From Pyrenophora tritici-repentis (Eukaryota > Ascomycota > Dothideomycetes > Pleosporales > Pleosporaceae), in assembly GCF_003171515.1 (NCBI RefSeq), contig NC_089392.1:1178001-1242000 (forward strand): DNA of 64,000 bases. The letters run 5' to 3'. Under the pieces are notes generated by a model. That model was given only the letters and a program-made list of their open reading frames with translations. It was not told where the DNA came from and made no database searches. Positions within the stretch are counted from its first letter, which is position 1. Every line of letters begins with the position of its first letter. Made by a program: the position numbers and the translations under genes. Below, in pieces: positions 34,401-49,400 of the stretch.

Positions 34401-37400
34401 GAAGTCGATGTGGACGGTGGTGGCCATGCTGGCAGTGCTCAAGGCTGGCGGCGCCTTCGCTCCCCTGGACCCAGAACACCCAGCAAGTCGGCACGAGGAG
34501 ATCTTCCGGCAGACTGGCGCCAGAGTGGTGCTTGCTTCGGCACAGCACTCGACGCTCTGCAGCGGCGGCAACCGCACCGTCGTGGTGGTCAGCGAGGCTG
34601 CCATGCGTGAGCTGCCCAGCGAGGCCAGCGAGGCCAGCACAACCGACAAAAGGACGACAACTCGCACAAAGGCACAGCCAGACAACCCTGCCTATGTGCT
34701 GTTCACGTCTGGGAGCACGGGAAAGCCCAAGGGCGTGGTGATTGAGCACAGGGCAATATTGACCAGCTGCTTGGGTCACGGAAAAGCCTTTAACCTTACA
34801 AGCGACTCGCGCTTTCTCCAATTCTCTTCTTACACGTTCGACGTTAGCATTACCGAGATATGGACTACGCTTCTAGTGGGTGGCTGTACTTGCGTCCCAT
34901 CAGAAAGCGACAAGAAAGATGATCTTTCGAAAGCAATAAATGCTCTGGACGCGAATTGGGCATACCTCACGTCCACTGTTGCGAAGCTTCTCGATCCAGA
35001 GCGCATCCCGGGATTACAAAATCTTATCCTCGGAGCAGAACTTGTAACAGATCACGACTGGAACAGATGGAGCCCTTATGCCCGTCAGATAACTGCATAT
35101 GGTCCTACTGAGTGTTGCGTTCTTTGCACTTTCTACTCCGGTACTCTTGGCTTTTACACAGGCTTGCTCGGCAAGTCTGTTGCGTCGGTCAGCTGGGTGG
35201 TGGACCCCAACGACCACCACAAGCTGGCTCCCCTGGGCGCGGTGGGTGAGCTGCTCGTTGAGGGACCGATCCTGGCGCGCGGCTACCTGAACGACGCAGA
35301 GAAGACGGCGGCCGCGTTCATCGACGACCCGGCCTGGCTGCTGGAGGGATGCGACCAGCACGCGGGCCGGCGCGGCCGGCTGTACAAGACCGGCGACCTG
35401 GTCACTACGATGCAGACGGCAATCTAGTGTACGTCAACCGCAAAGATGCGCAGGTCAAGGTACGCGGGCAGCGGGTGGAGCTTGGGGAGATTGAGCACCA
35501 CGTGCGCGAGTGCATGCCGGAAGTAGGACGTATGGCGGTAGAAGTGATCATGCCGGGAGACGACAAAGACAAGGCGACGGTGGCTGTCTTTGTGGAACAG
35601 AAAGAGGAAGAGGTTTCCGATGGAGACGGCTCCTCTGCACGCGTTTTCTTCCCCTCCCAGGTGGACAGCCAGCTCAGCGAGCGGCTGCCTAGCTACATGG
35701 TACCCGGAGTCTACTTTTCAGTCGCGCAGCTTCCCATGACAACGTCGGGTAAGACAGACCGCAAGCGGCTGCGCGAGATTGGGGCTACATTCTCAGCCCA
35801 GCAGCTGGCGGAGCTGCGCACGCGCAGCCAGGGACCAAAGCGGCAGCCGTCGACAGACAAGGAGAAGGCAATGCAGCAGCTGTGGGCGCAGGTGCTCAAC
35901 ATCGACGCAGACAGCATCGGGCTGGACGACAGCTTCTTCCGCCTGGGCGGCGACTCGATCACAGCCATGCAGGTCTCTTCGACCGCGCGGTCGCTCCAAA
36001 TCTCAGTCACTACAGCCGATATCCTCGAACAGAAAACCATTTCCCGTTTGGCTCACCGCATGTCGCGGAATCACTTCTCTTCCAATCTTGTGATGGAAGA
36101 CCCAGTGAACAGGCACTTTAGTCTGACGCCGATTCAGGAGCTATATCTCCGGCTCGAGAGCACTGGCAGCGCTTGCTTTGACCAGAGCTTTTTCCTAGAG
36201 CTCAGCAGCTTGACAAACCTCGAATCGCTGCGCGCAGCGTTCAAAACCCTTGTTCGACGGCATTCCATGCTCCGAGCTTTGTTCAGCCAGACGGCTGGAG
36301 GTAGGTGGCAGCAACATATATCCGATCGCGGTAGTGCCTCCTTTACGGTGGACTATGTGCGGTGCATCGACAGCAAGGACGTTAGTGAAGCGATCCGACA
36401 GAGCCGAGACGGGCTGGATGTACAGAATGGTCCTGTGCTGGCAGCAGTCCTGTGCGATCAGGGTCAGCGCCAACTGCTGTTTATCGCCATTCACCACTTG
36501 GTGATCGATCTGGTTTCGTGGCGTGTGCTTCTCGAAGAGTTGGAGGACCTGCTTCTCTCGCGGAAGCTTCCCGCTGTGCCCGCCGTCCCCTTTCAAGCCT
36601 GGCAGGCTCTCCAAACGGAACATGCTACCAAGCACAAATGCCCTAGTGGCGTGGCTCAAGACGAGGTGGCTTCTGGGGAGTCACTGTCCTACTGGGGCAT
36701 AGAACCTGATGCTGTCAAACGCGGGAGTGTGGTATCGAAACAGTTTGCACTCAACGAACAGACAACCTCGGCCCTGCTCGGACCCTGCAACGATGTATTT
36801 CAGACGCGTCCTGTGGAGCTTATGCTTGCCGCTCTAGCTCATTCTTTTGCTATTGCCTTCTCCGACCGAGCTCCGCCCACCATCTTTAACGAGAGCCACG
36901 GCCGCGAGCCTTGGGATGCCGGCATTGATCTCTCTCGCACTGTGGGATGGTTCACGAGCATGCTCCCCATTCAGGTGCCGAGTCACACCAGAGGCGACCT
37001 GCTTGAGGTCATCCGGCACACCAAAGATGGCATGCGCAAGTTCCCTGACAACGGCCGATCCTATTTTGCCTCGCGGTTTGCCGATGCTGACACTTCGGAT
37101 GTGTTCGCGTCCATGTTCCCTGTGGAAGTAATATTCAATTATCAAGGCGTGTACCAGCAGCTCGAGCGCACAGACTCGCTGTTCAAAACCCTGCCAGCTC
37201 CGGACGGATGTGAGCCAGCATCGATGTTAGAGGCCCCGAGGTTCGCTTTGTTCGACGTATCTGCGGTTGTCGAAAAGGGGCGCATGCACGTGACTGTTAC
37301 AAGCGACAGCAAAGCGAAGCGCCAGCAGCAAGTAGCCAACTGGATCGAGCGCTACGAGATGGCCCTGGTTGAGATGGCGACTCTCCTGCAGAAGAAGCAT

Positions 37401-40400
37401 AAGCAATGGACGCTGAGCGACCTGCCACTCGCGTTCAAAACCTACGAAGATCTGGACAGCTTCCAGAACGATACACTTGCAGAGCTTGGCGTCCAACCTG
37501 AAGAGGTCGAGGACGTCTTTCCGTGTCTGCCCATGCAGGAGGGGATCCTCATCAGCCAAAGCAGAGATCCAGATGCATATCGGGTATCGTTTATCTTTGA
37601 AGTCATACCGACGCAGCAAAACCAGGTCAATTGCACTCGGCTGCAGCAAGCTTGGGAGGCTGTGGTACGCCGGCATTCGCTATTGCGGGCACTGCTGGTC
37701 GATAACGTGCCTGGAAGTTTAGGAACCACGAACGTAGTGCTGAAAGATCCACAACCCAGCATATCATTCTTCCGAGCAGCGGGAGACACAGCAACTCTTG
37801 CCATGTTCCGCGCCCACCAGGACACTTTAGCTCAGCAAGACAGTGGCCTGCAGCATCGCATGTTCATTTGCCAGCTTGATAATGGAAAGGCCTATCTATG
37901 CCTAGATATTAACCACGCCATCTTTGACGCCCACTCTCGCGGCGTCATCTTGCGCGACTTGCAAAGTGCATACAGTGCCAACCTTAATCCAGACAGCGGG
38001 CGGTTCCGAGATGTCGTTTCGTATCTAACCCAACAGGAACAGGAGGAGACGCATGCTTACTGGGCAAGGTACCTTGATGGCGTCGAGCCATGCTTTTTCT
38101 CTTCGATGGCAGAGCCTCAAGATGTATGCTACAGAGATGGAACAGTGCATGTGCCTGACATTGACGCAAATGCCGTCCATACATTTTGCCAGACATGGGA
38201 CATCACCATAGCTACTATCATACAGACAGCATGGGCCCTGGTCCTAAGCCGATACACTGGAGCGACGACCCCGTGCTTTGGAAATCTCTCCTCGAGACGG
38301 GACTTGCCGGTCGAGGATGTCGCCAATATCTTTGGCCCGCTTATTACAACGATTGCATGCAGAGTGCAGCTGGATGAACATAAGACTGTGATGGATGTGC
38401 TGAGGGCAGTGCAGAGCGACTATACAAACAGCCTGCCGCATCAGAACATCTCTCTCGCGAGCGTGCACAGCATGCTTGGGCTGGGGGCGAACGCTTTGTT
38501 CAACACAATCCTATCGCTTCAACGGATCGATGACACAATGGCTGTTAACGATTCTGAGATTGATTTCCGCGGTCAGAGCGGATCGGATCCGACTGAGGTG
38601 AGTTCATGTATGAGCGGTGATGCATGGCCCCTTACTAACCTGCTGGATGTAGTATGCTATTAGCATAGGGGCTGGATACAATCGCTCTGTGATGGAGATC
38701 GAAATCCATTATCAGACCCGCTGCATTGACGATGCCCAAGCCGCCAATCTTGCAGAGAGCTTGAGCCAAGCGATCTATGGCATCATCACAAAAACGACAT
38801 CCACGATAGGCGACCTACAGATCCTCTCAAAGAGACAGCAGCAACAGCTGTGGAAGTGGAATGGAGAGGTTCCTCCTCTCCAAGCAAGCTACATTCATGA
38901 GCTTGTATCAAAGCAAGCAAAGGATTGGCCAGAGTTATGCGCTATCTGCGGATGGGACGGTCAACTTACGTACAGGGAGCTCGACCAGCTATCCACGCAA
39001 CTTTCTGTTCATCTGAGAGGAGCTGGGGTGAGCTCTGAGGTGCTGGTACCTATATGTTTCGAGAAGTCAATGTGGACGATTGTGGCTATGCTTGGTATTC
39101 TTAAGGCTGGCGGAGCCTTTGTACCAATTGATCCTACCCTTCCAAACAGCCGGAGAGAACACATCCTTGGGCGAATCAAGGCTAGGATTGCGCTAGCATC
39201 CGAGCAGTACTCGAAGTTGCTCCAGGGACCTGGAAGGACAGTATTCACTGTTAACAAGCCACTCTTGAACAGCCTAGAGACCCAAAACAGCGATACGGTC
39301 TTGACGGGAGGATCGGTCCGCTCAAGCGCCTATGTTATGTTCACGTCAGGCAGTACCGGTGAGCCAAAGGGCGTAGTGCTTGAGCATGGAACAGTGTCCA
39401 CCAGCTGCCTAGCACACGGCAAGAGGATGGAATTTCGGCCAAAAACTCGGGTCTTACAATTCTCTGCATACACCTTCGACGCTTGCATTTTGGAAATCTT
39501 TACGACGTTGATTTACGGGGGCTGTGTTTGCACGCCATCTGACAATGACAGGATCAATAATTTAGACAACACCATCAACCAACTCCACATTAATGCGGCC
39601 CTACTTACTCCAAGTGTGGCAAATACTTTGGACCCTTTAGCTGTACCGTCCCTTCAACTTCTTGTTTTTATAGGAGAGAAGGTAGAGGAAAAAGACGTTG
39701 CTCATTGGGAAGACTCGGTGCGCCTTATGAACGGCTATGGGCCAACAGAGAGCTGCGTTTTGTCCAACATGCACAACATAGTTCCTAGACTCTCACTTGC
39801 ACAGACAATTGGGACAGCAGTCGGTTCAGTCAGCTGGGTAGTGAATCCTAACGACCATAGCAAACTAGCTCCCCTTGGGGCTGTTGGGGAACTGTTGATT
39901 GAAGGACCTACTGTAGCCCGTGGTTATCTGGACGACCCAGAAAAGACAGCAGCAGCATTTATCCGGGATCCCATCTGGCTGGTGTGTGGAACACCTGAAT
40001 TCCCTGGACGGCATGGCAGAATCTACAAGACTGGAGACTTGGTTAGATATAACCCAGATGGCAGTCTGCACTTCATTGGCCGTAAGGATACACAAATCAA
40101 GATTCATGGCCGGAGGATAGAGCTTGGAGAGATCGAATATCACCTTCACGAATGTATCCCTGAGGCGCGACAGGTGGTAGTCGAGGTGATCTCTCCATTT
40201 GGAGGAAAAGATAGTAAGATAATAGGCGCATTCCTGCAACTGGAGAATAAGATACGTGATGTATCACTGGTCTCCGAGGAGAGGAACAATGACGCGTTCG
40301 CACAGGTGATTCATCCGGCCAAAGCAGATGAAATAGTAAGGGAGCGGCTGCCTAGCTACATGGTACCCGGAGTCTACTTTTCAGTCGCGCAGCTTCCCAT

Positions 40401-43400
40401 GACAACGTCGGGTAAGACAGACCGCAAGCGGCTGCGCGAGATTGGGGCTACATTCTCAGCCCAGCAGCTGGCGGAGCTGCGCACGCGCAGCCAGGGACCA
40501 AAGCGGCAGCCGTCGACAGACAAGGAGAAGGCAATGCAGCAGCTGTGGGCGCAGGTGCTCAACATCGACGCAGACAGCATCGGGCTGGACGACAGCTTCT
40601 TCCGCCTGGGCGGCGACTCGATCGCAGCCATGAAGCTGGTGGCCGAGGCACGCAAGCAGAATGTTCACCTTACCGTCGCAGCCACTTTCCAGCATCCCAG
40701 GCTCGTCGATTTGGCCGCTTGGGCTGGCGGAGTAGATCCAGCTGTGGCGCAGAGCATTGTGCCCTTCTCCCTTCTGAACATCAACTCCGACGTCGACACA
40801 GCACGTATCCAGGAGGAAGTCGCTGCTGGCTGCAACATAGACAAGGACCTGGTGGAAGACATCTACCCGTGCTCGCCGCTTCAGGAGGGCCTGATGTCGC
40901 TCACGTCAAAGCGGGCGGGTGACTATATTATGCAGAGTGTACTAGAGCTGTCAGTCAGCATGGATGAAAGCGCTCTACGGGCGGCGTGGGAGCAAGTTGT
41001 AGCATCTTCGGCAGTGCTGCGCACCAGGATTGTGCAGCACAGCAAGCTGGGCTTGCTGCAGGCTGTTATAGCAGAAGGGGTGCAGTGGATCGAAGCAGAT
41101 AATCTAGCCACTTACCAGGCAGAGGATAAGTCTGTGACGATGGGGCTGGGTGATCCTCTGGCACGGTATGCACTGATTAAGGAACGCGGTGGTGAGAGGC
41201 GCTGGTTTGTATGGACAGTCCACCACGCCTTGTACGACGGCTGGTCGTTGCCTCGCATCGTGGGTGCGGTCGGGAAGGCTTACCAGGGGGCTGTCGTTGA
41301 GGAGCAGACTGGTTTCAACGCCTTCATCCAACACCTCTGCCAACAAGATCAAGAGCAGGCTGCAAGGTACTGGCAAGCTACGTTCGCTGAGTGCGAGGCT
41401 GTACCGTTTCCGCCACTGCCACCAGCGGTGGAGCAGCCCGTTGCGGATGCGATGTTGGAGCACATATGCCCGCCACTCCCTAAGACAACAGTGTTTGACA
41501 CTACCACATCGACGCTGCTGCGCGCGGCGTGGGCTATTGTTGCGGGTAACTACACCAGCTCAGACGACGTCGTCTTTGGCGCCACGGTGACTGGACGAAA
41601 TGCACCAGTTGCAGGCATTGAGGCCATGCTGGGCCCGACCATTGCAACTGTGCCTGTGCGGGTGTGTTTGACAAGAGACTGGACCGTGTCTGCTTTGCTG
41701 GAAACGGTGCAGCGGCAGGCGACCGAGATGATTCCCTACGAGCAAACAGGATTGCAGCGGATCGCCAAGATGGGGGTGGATGCGCAGCGTGCCTGCAGCT
41801 TTCAGACACTGCTGGTGGTGCAGCCCGCAGAGGACGGGTCCGGCAGCGACGAGGTGCTGGGAGAGTGGCAGAGTAGATCAGAGTTACAGAACTTCACGAC
41901 TTACGCACTGATGGTGCAGTGCACGCTAGCTACGGAGCGAGTGCAGATCACGGCCAGCTTTGATCCACAGGTCATCGAGCAGTGGCAAGTGCAGAGGATG
42001 CTGGGCCAGCTTGGCTTCGTCGCGCAGCAGCTGGCGGAAGCCGGTGGCAAGACGACAGTTGCTGAGATTGATACGCTCACTCCCGAGGACAGACAACAGC
42101 TGTGGAAGTGGAATGGAGAGGTTCCTCCTCTCCAAGCAAGCTACATTCATGAGCTTGTATCAAAGCAAGCAAAGGATTGGCCAGAGTTATGCGCTATCTG
42201 CGGATGGGACGGTCAACTTACGTACAGGGAGCTCGACCAGCTATCCACGCAACTTTCTGTTCATCTGAGAGGAGCTGGGGTGAGCTCTGAGGTGCTGGTA
42301 CCTATATGTTTCGAGAAGTCAATGTGGACGATTGTGGCTATGCTTGGTATTCTTAAGGCTGGCGGAGCCTTTGTACCAATTGATCCTACCCTTCCAAACA
42401 GCCGGAGAGAACACATCCTTGGGCGAATCAAGGCTAGGATTGCGCTAGCATCCGAGCAGTACTCGAAGTTGCTCCAGGGACCTGGAAGGACAGTATTCAC
42501 TGTTAACAAGCCACTCTTGAACAGCCTAGAGACCCAAAACAGCGATACGGTCTTGACGGGAGGATCGGTCCGCTCAAGCGCCTATGTTATGTTCACGTCA
42601 GGCAGTACCGGTGAGCCAAAGGGCGTAGTGCTTGAGCATGGAACAGTGTCCACCAGCTGCCTAGCACACGGCAAGAGGATGGAATTTCGGCCAAAAACTC
42701 GGGTCTTACAATTCTCTGCATACACCTTCGACGCTTGCATTTTGGAAATCTTTACGACGTTGATTTACGGGGGCTGTGTTTGCACGCCATCTGACAATGA
42801 CAGGATCAATAATTTAGACAACACCATCAACCAACTCCACATTAATGCGGCCCTACTTACTCCAAGTGTGGCAAATACTTTGGACCCTTTAGCTGTACCG
42901 TCCCTTCAACTTCTTGTTTTTATAGGAGAGAAGGTAGAGGAAAAAGACGTTGCTCATTGGGAAGACTCGGTGCGCCTTATGAACGGCTATGGGCCAACAG
43001 AGAGCTGCGTTTTGTCCAACATGCACAACATAGTTCCTAGACTCTCACTTGCACAGACAATTGGGACAGCAGTCGGTTCAGTCAGCTGGGTAGTGAATCC
43101 TAACGACCATAGCAAACTAGCTCCCCTTGGGGCTGTTGGGGAACTGTTGATTGAAGGACCTACTGTAGCCCGTGGTTATCTGGACGACCCAGAAAAGACA
43201 GCAGCAGCATTTATCCGGGATCCCATCTGGCTGGTGTGTGGAACACCTGAATTCCCTGGACGGCATGGCAGAATCTACAAGACTGGAGACTTGGTTAGAT
43301 ATAACCCAGATGGCAGTCTGCACTTCATTGGCCGTAAGGATACACAAATCAAGATTCATGGCCGGAGGATAGAGCTTGGAGAGATCGAATATCACCTTCA

Positions 43401-46400
43401 CGAATGTATCCCTGAGGCGCGACAGGTGGTAGTCGAGGTGATCTCTCCATTTGGAGGAAAAGATAGTAAGATAATAGGCGCATTCCTGCAACTGGAGAAT
43501 AAGATACGTGATGTATCACTGGTCTCCGAGGAGAGGAACAATGACGCGTTCGCACAGGTGATTCATCCGGCCAAAGCAGATGAAATAGTAAGGGAGCGGC
43601 TGCCTAGCTACATGGTACCCGGAGTCTACTTTTCAGTCGCGCAGCTTCCCATGACAACGTCGGGTAAGACAGACCGCAAGCGGCTGCGCGAGATTGGGGC
43701 TACATTCTCAGCCCAGCAGCTGGCGGAGCTGCGCACGCGCAGCCAGGGACCAAAGCGGCAGCCGTCGACAGACAAGGAGAAGGCAATGCAGCAGCTGTGG
43801 GCGCAGGTGCTCAACATCGACGCAGACAGCATCGGGCTGGACGACAGCTTCTTCCGCCTGGGCGGCGACTCGATCGCAGCCATGAAGCTGGTGGCCGAGG
43901 CACGCAAGCAGAATGTTCACCTTACCGTCGCAGCCACTTTCCAGCATCCCAGGCTCGTCGATTTGGCCGCTTGGGCTGGCGGAGTAGATCCAGCTGTGGC
44001 GCAGAGCATTGTGCCCTTCTCCCTTCTGAACATCAACTCCGACGTCGACACAGCACGTATCCAGGAGGAAGTCGCTGCTGGCTGCAACATAGACAAGGAC
44101 CTGGTGGAAGACATCTACCCGTGCTCGCCGCTTCAGGAGGGCCTGATGTCGCTCACGTCAAAGCGGGCGGGTGACTATATTATGCAGAGTGTACTAGAGC
44201 TGTCAGTCAGCATGGATGAAAGCGCTCTACGGGCGGCGTGGGAGCAGGTTGTGAAGCAATCGATGATGCTACGCACGCGCATCGTGCAGCACAGCAGGTT
44301 GGGCCTTCTGCAGGTGGTGGTAGCAGGCGATATACAGTGGATGGAAGCAGACCATCTGGGAACGTACCTGGCAGAGGACAAAGCGGCGTCTATGCAGCCG
44401 GGCGACTGTCTGGCACGCTACGCTTTTGTCAAGGAGAGAGACGGTGGAAGGCGCTGGTTTGTGTGGACAATGCACCACGCTCTCTACGACGGCTGGTCTC
44501 TGCCTCGCATCCTGGGCGCTGTAGAGAAAGCATACAATGGTGGTGTTCTTGAAGAGCGGCCAGGCTTTAACGCTTTCGTCCAGTACCTTAGTCAGCAAGA
44601 TCAGGAGGCCACTACCAACTACTGGCAGACTACACTCGCCGGCTGCGAGGCGACAATGTTCCCGCCACTTCCCCCATCAATACATCAGCCAGTGGCAAAT
44701 GCAATGTTAGAGCACCAATGCCCGCCGCTCCCCAGGACAATGGCATCCGATACCACTACATCAACGCTGATCCGCGCGGCGTGGGCTATTGTTGCGGGTA
44801 ACTACACCAGCTCAGACGACGTCGTCTTTGGCGCCACGGTGACGGGCCGCAACGCGCCGGTGGCAGGCATTGAGGATATAGTGGGCCCGGCAATTGCGAC
44901 GGTGCCTGTGCGGGTGCGTTTACCAAGAGACTGGACCGTACCAGCCCTCCTTGCTGCTGTGCAACAACAGGCAACCGAGATGATCCCATACGAGCAGACA
45001 GGATTGCAGCGGATCGCCAAGATGGGAGCGGATGCGCAGCACGCCTGTGGCTTCCAGACGCTGCTGATAGTGCAGCCAGCTGATGACGGTCTAGAGAGCG
45101 ACAAGTCACTAGGAAGATGGCAGACCAAGTCAGAGCTGCAGGACTTCACGACTTACGCACTGATGGTGCAGTGCACGCTAGCTACGGAGCGAGTGCAGAT
45201 CACGGCCAGCTTTGATCCACAGGTCATCGAGCAGTGGCAAGTGCAGAGGATGCTGGGCCAGCTTGGCTTCGTCGCGCAGCAGCTGGCGGAAGCCGGTGGC
45301 AAGACGACAGTTGCTGAGATTGATACGCTCACTCCCGAGGACAGACAACAGCTGTGGAAGTGGAATGGAGAGGTTCCTCCGGTGGTGGAGCGGTGCGTGC
45401 ACGAGCTGTTTGTGGAGCAGGCGCGGGCACGACCTGACGCGGCGGCCATCTGCGCGTGGGACGGCGAGATGAAGTACGGCGAGCTGGACGAGCTGTCGTC
45501 CAGGCTGGCCGGCTACCTAGTGGGTTTGGGCGTCGGGCCCGAAGCCATTGTTCCTCTGTGCTTCGAGAAGTCGATGTGGACGGTGGTGGCCATGCTGGCA
45601 GTGCTCAAGGCTGGCGGCGCCTTCGCTCCCCTGGACCCAGAACACCCAGCAAGTCGGCACGAGGAGATCTTCCGGCAGACTGGCGCCAGAGTGGTGCTTG
45701 CTTCGGCACAGCACTCGACGCTCTGCAGCGGCGGCAACCGCACCGTCGTGGTGGTCAGCGAGGCTGCCATGCGTGAGCTGCCCAGCGAGGCCAGCGAGGC
45801 CAGCACAACCGACAAAAGGACGACAACTCGCACAAAGGCACAGCCAGACAACCCTGCCTATGTGCTGTTCACGTCTGGGAGCACGGGAAAGCCCAAGGGC
45901 GTGGTGATTGAGCACAGGGCAATATTGACCAGCTGCTTGGGTCACGGAAAAGCCTTTAACCTTACAAGCGACTCGCGCTTTCTCCAATTCTCTTCTTACA
46001 CGTTCGACGTTAGCATTATCGAGATATGGACTATGCTTCTAGTGGGTGGCTGTACTTGCGTCCCATCAGAAAGCGACAAGAAAGATGATCTTTCGAAAGC
46101 AATAAATGCTCTGGACGCGAATTGGGCATTCCTCACGCCTACTGTTGCGAAGCTTCTCGATCCAGAGCGCATCCCGGGATTACAAAATCTTATCCTCGGA
46201 GCAGAACTTGTAACAGATCACGACTGGAACAGATGGAGCCCTTATGCCCTTCAGATAACTGCATATGGTCCTACTGAGTGTTGCGTTCTTTGCATTTTCT
46301 ACTCCGGTACTCTTGGCTTTTACACAGGCTTGCTCGGCAAGTCTGTTGCGTCGGTCAGCTGGGTGGTGGACCCCAACGACCACAACAAGCTGGCTCCCCT

Positions 46401-49400
46401 GGGCGCCGTGGGTGAGCTGCTCGTTGAGGGACCGATCCTGGCGCGCGGCTACCTGAACGACGCAGAGAAGACGGCGGCCGCGTTCATCGACGACCCGGCC
46501 TGGCTGCTGGAGGGATGCGACCAGCACGCGGGCCGGCGCGGCCGGCTGTACAAGACCGGCGACCTGGTGCACTACGATGCAGACGGCAATCTAGTGTACG
46601 TCAACCGCAAAGATGCGCAGGTCAAGGTACGCGGGCAGCGGGTGGAGCTTGGGGAGATTGAGCACCACGTGCGCGAGTGCATGCCGGAAGTAGGACGTAT
46701 GGCGGTAGAAGTGATCATGCCGGGAGACGACAAAGACAAGGCGACGGTGGCTGTCTTTGTGGAACAGAAAGAGGAAGAGGTTTCCGATGGAGACGGCTCC
46801 TCTGCACGCGTTTTCTTCCCCTCCCAGGTGGACAGCCAGCTCAGCGAGCGGCTGCCTAGCTACATGGTACCCGGAGTCTACTTTTCAGTCGCGCAGCTTC
46901 CCATGACAACGTCGGGTAAGACAGACCGCAAGCGGCTGCGCGAGATTGGGGCTACATTCTCAGCCCAGCAGCTGGCGGAGCTGCGCACGCGCAGCCAGGG
47001 ACCAAAGCGGCAGCCGTCGACAGACAAGGAGAAGGCAATGCAGCAGCTGTGGGCGCAGGTGCTCAACATCGACGCAGACAGCATCGGGCTGGACGACAGC
47101 TTCTTCCGCCTGGGCGGCGACTCGATCGCAGCCATGAAGCTGGTGGCCGAGGCACGCAAGCAGAATGTTCACCTTACCGTCGCAGCCACTTTCCAGCATC
47201 CCAGGCTCGTCGATTTGGCCGCTTGGGCTGGCGGAGTAGATCCAGCTGTGGCGCAGAGCATTGTGCCCTTCTCCCTTCTGAACATCAACTCCGACGTCGA
47301 CACAGCACGTATCCAGGAGGAAGTCGCTGCTGGCTGCAACATAGACAAGGACCTGGTGGAAGACATCTACCCGTGCTCGCCGCTTCAGGAGGGCCTGATG
47401 TCGCTCACGTCAAAGCGGGCGGGTGACTATATTATGCAGAGTGTACTAGAGCTGTCAGTCAGCATGGATGAAAGCGCTCTACGGGCGGCGTGGGAGCAGG
47501 TTGTGAAGCAATCGATGATGCTACGCACGCGCATCGTGCAGCACAGCAGGTTGGGCCTTCTGCAGGTGGTGGTAGCAGGCGATATACAGTGGATGGAAGC
47601 AGACCATCTGGGAACGTACCTGGCAGAGGACAAAGCGGCGTCTATGCAGCCGGGCGACTGTCTGGCACGCTACGCTTTTGTCAAGGAGAGAGACGGTGGA
47701 AGGCGCTGGTTTGTGTGGACAATGCACCACGCTCTCTACGACGGCTGGTCTCTGCCTCGCATCCTGGGCGCTGTAGAGAAAGCATACAATGGTGGTGTTC
47801 TTGAAGAGCGGCCAGGCTTTAACGCTTTCGTCCAGTACCTTAGTCAGCAAGATCAGGAGGCCACTACCAACTACTGGCAGACTACACTCGCCGGCTGCGA
47901 GGCGACAATGTTCCCGCCACTTCCCCATCAATACATCAGCCAGTGGCAAATGCAATGTTAGAGCACCAATGCCCGCCGCTCCCCAGGACAATGGCATCCG
48001 ATACCACTACATCAACGCTGATCCGCGCGGCGTGGGCTATTGTTGCGGGTAACTACACCAGCTCAGACGACGTCGTCTTTGGCGCCACGGTGACGGGCCG
48101 CAACGCGCCGGTGGCAGGCATTGAGGATATAGTGGGCCCGGCAATTGCGACGGTGCCTGTGCGGGTGCGTTTACCAAGAGACTGGACCGTACCAGCCCTC
48201 CTTGCTGCTGTGCAACAACAGGCAACCGAGATGATCCCATACGAGCAGACAGGATTGCAGCGGATCGCCAAGATGGGAGCGGATGCGCAGCACGCCTGTG
48301 GCTTCCAGACGCTGCTGATAGTGCAGCCAGCTGATGACGGTCTAGAGAGCGACAAGTCACTAGGAAGATGGCAGACCAAGTCAGAGCTGCAGGACTTCAC
48401 GACTTACGCACTGATGGTGCAGTGCACGCTAGCTACGGAGCGAGTGCAGATCACGGCCAGCTTTGATCCACAGGTCATCGAGCAGTGGCAAGTGCAGAGG
48501 ATGCTGGGCCAGCTTGGCTTCGTCGCGCAGCAGCTGGCGGAAGCCGGTGGCAAGACGACAGTTGCTGAGATTGATACGCTCACTCCCGAGGACAGACAAC
48601 AGCTGTGGAAGTGGAATGGAGAGGTTCCTCCGGTGGTGGAGCGGTGCGTGCACGAGCTGTTTGTGGAGCAGGCGCGGGCACGACCTGACGCGGCGGCCAT
48701 CTGCGCGTGGGACGGCGAGATGAAGTACGGCGAGCTGGACGAGCTGTCGTCCAGGCTGGCCGGCTACCTAGTGGGTTTGGGCGTCGGGCCCGAAGCCATT
48801 GTTCCTCTGTGCTTCGAGAAGTCGATGTGGACGGTGGTGGCCATGCTGGCAGTGCTCAAGGCTGGCGGCGCCTTCGCTCCCCTGGACCCAGAACACCCAG
48901 CAAGTCGGCACGAGGAGATCTTCCGGCAGACTGGCGCCAGAGTGGTGCTTGCTTCGGCACAGCACTCGACGCTCTGCAGCGGCGGCAACCGCACCGTCGT
49001 GGTGGTCAGCAAGGCCTCTTTCGATAGACTGTCAAGCGCAAGCGACAAGGCCAACGTGATATCGAAGCCAAGTAGTATTGCGTACGTCATGTTCACTTCA
49101 GGCAGCACAGGAACACCCAAAGGAGTCGTCCTAGAACACAGAGCAATTTCAACAAGCTGTCTCACCCATGGAGAGGCGTTTGGCTTCTCGCCTAGCACTC
49201 GAAGCCTTCAGTTTGCTGCCTACACCTTTGACGCGTGCATCACGGAGATCATCACGGCCCTTTTGTTTGGCGCATGCATTTGCGTTCCCTCCGAGCTGGA
49301 CAGACGCAACGACTTGTCGAACATTTCAAACACCTTGAAAGTAAGTTGGGCATTGCTTACGCCAACGGTTGCACGAACACTTGACCCCAAAACAATTCCA

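Noticed and set aside
27070..35403. Programmed frameshifting or several separate NRPS genes
   Set aside because: Break points differ between modules, sit inside domains, and are absent from sister copies; no start or promoter signals lie at the fragment starts.
16642..47159. Repeated minus-strand and out-of-frame ORFs across the NRPS
   Set aside because: They recur at every module at the same offset and are shadows of the G+C-rich NRPS frame.
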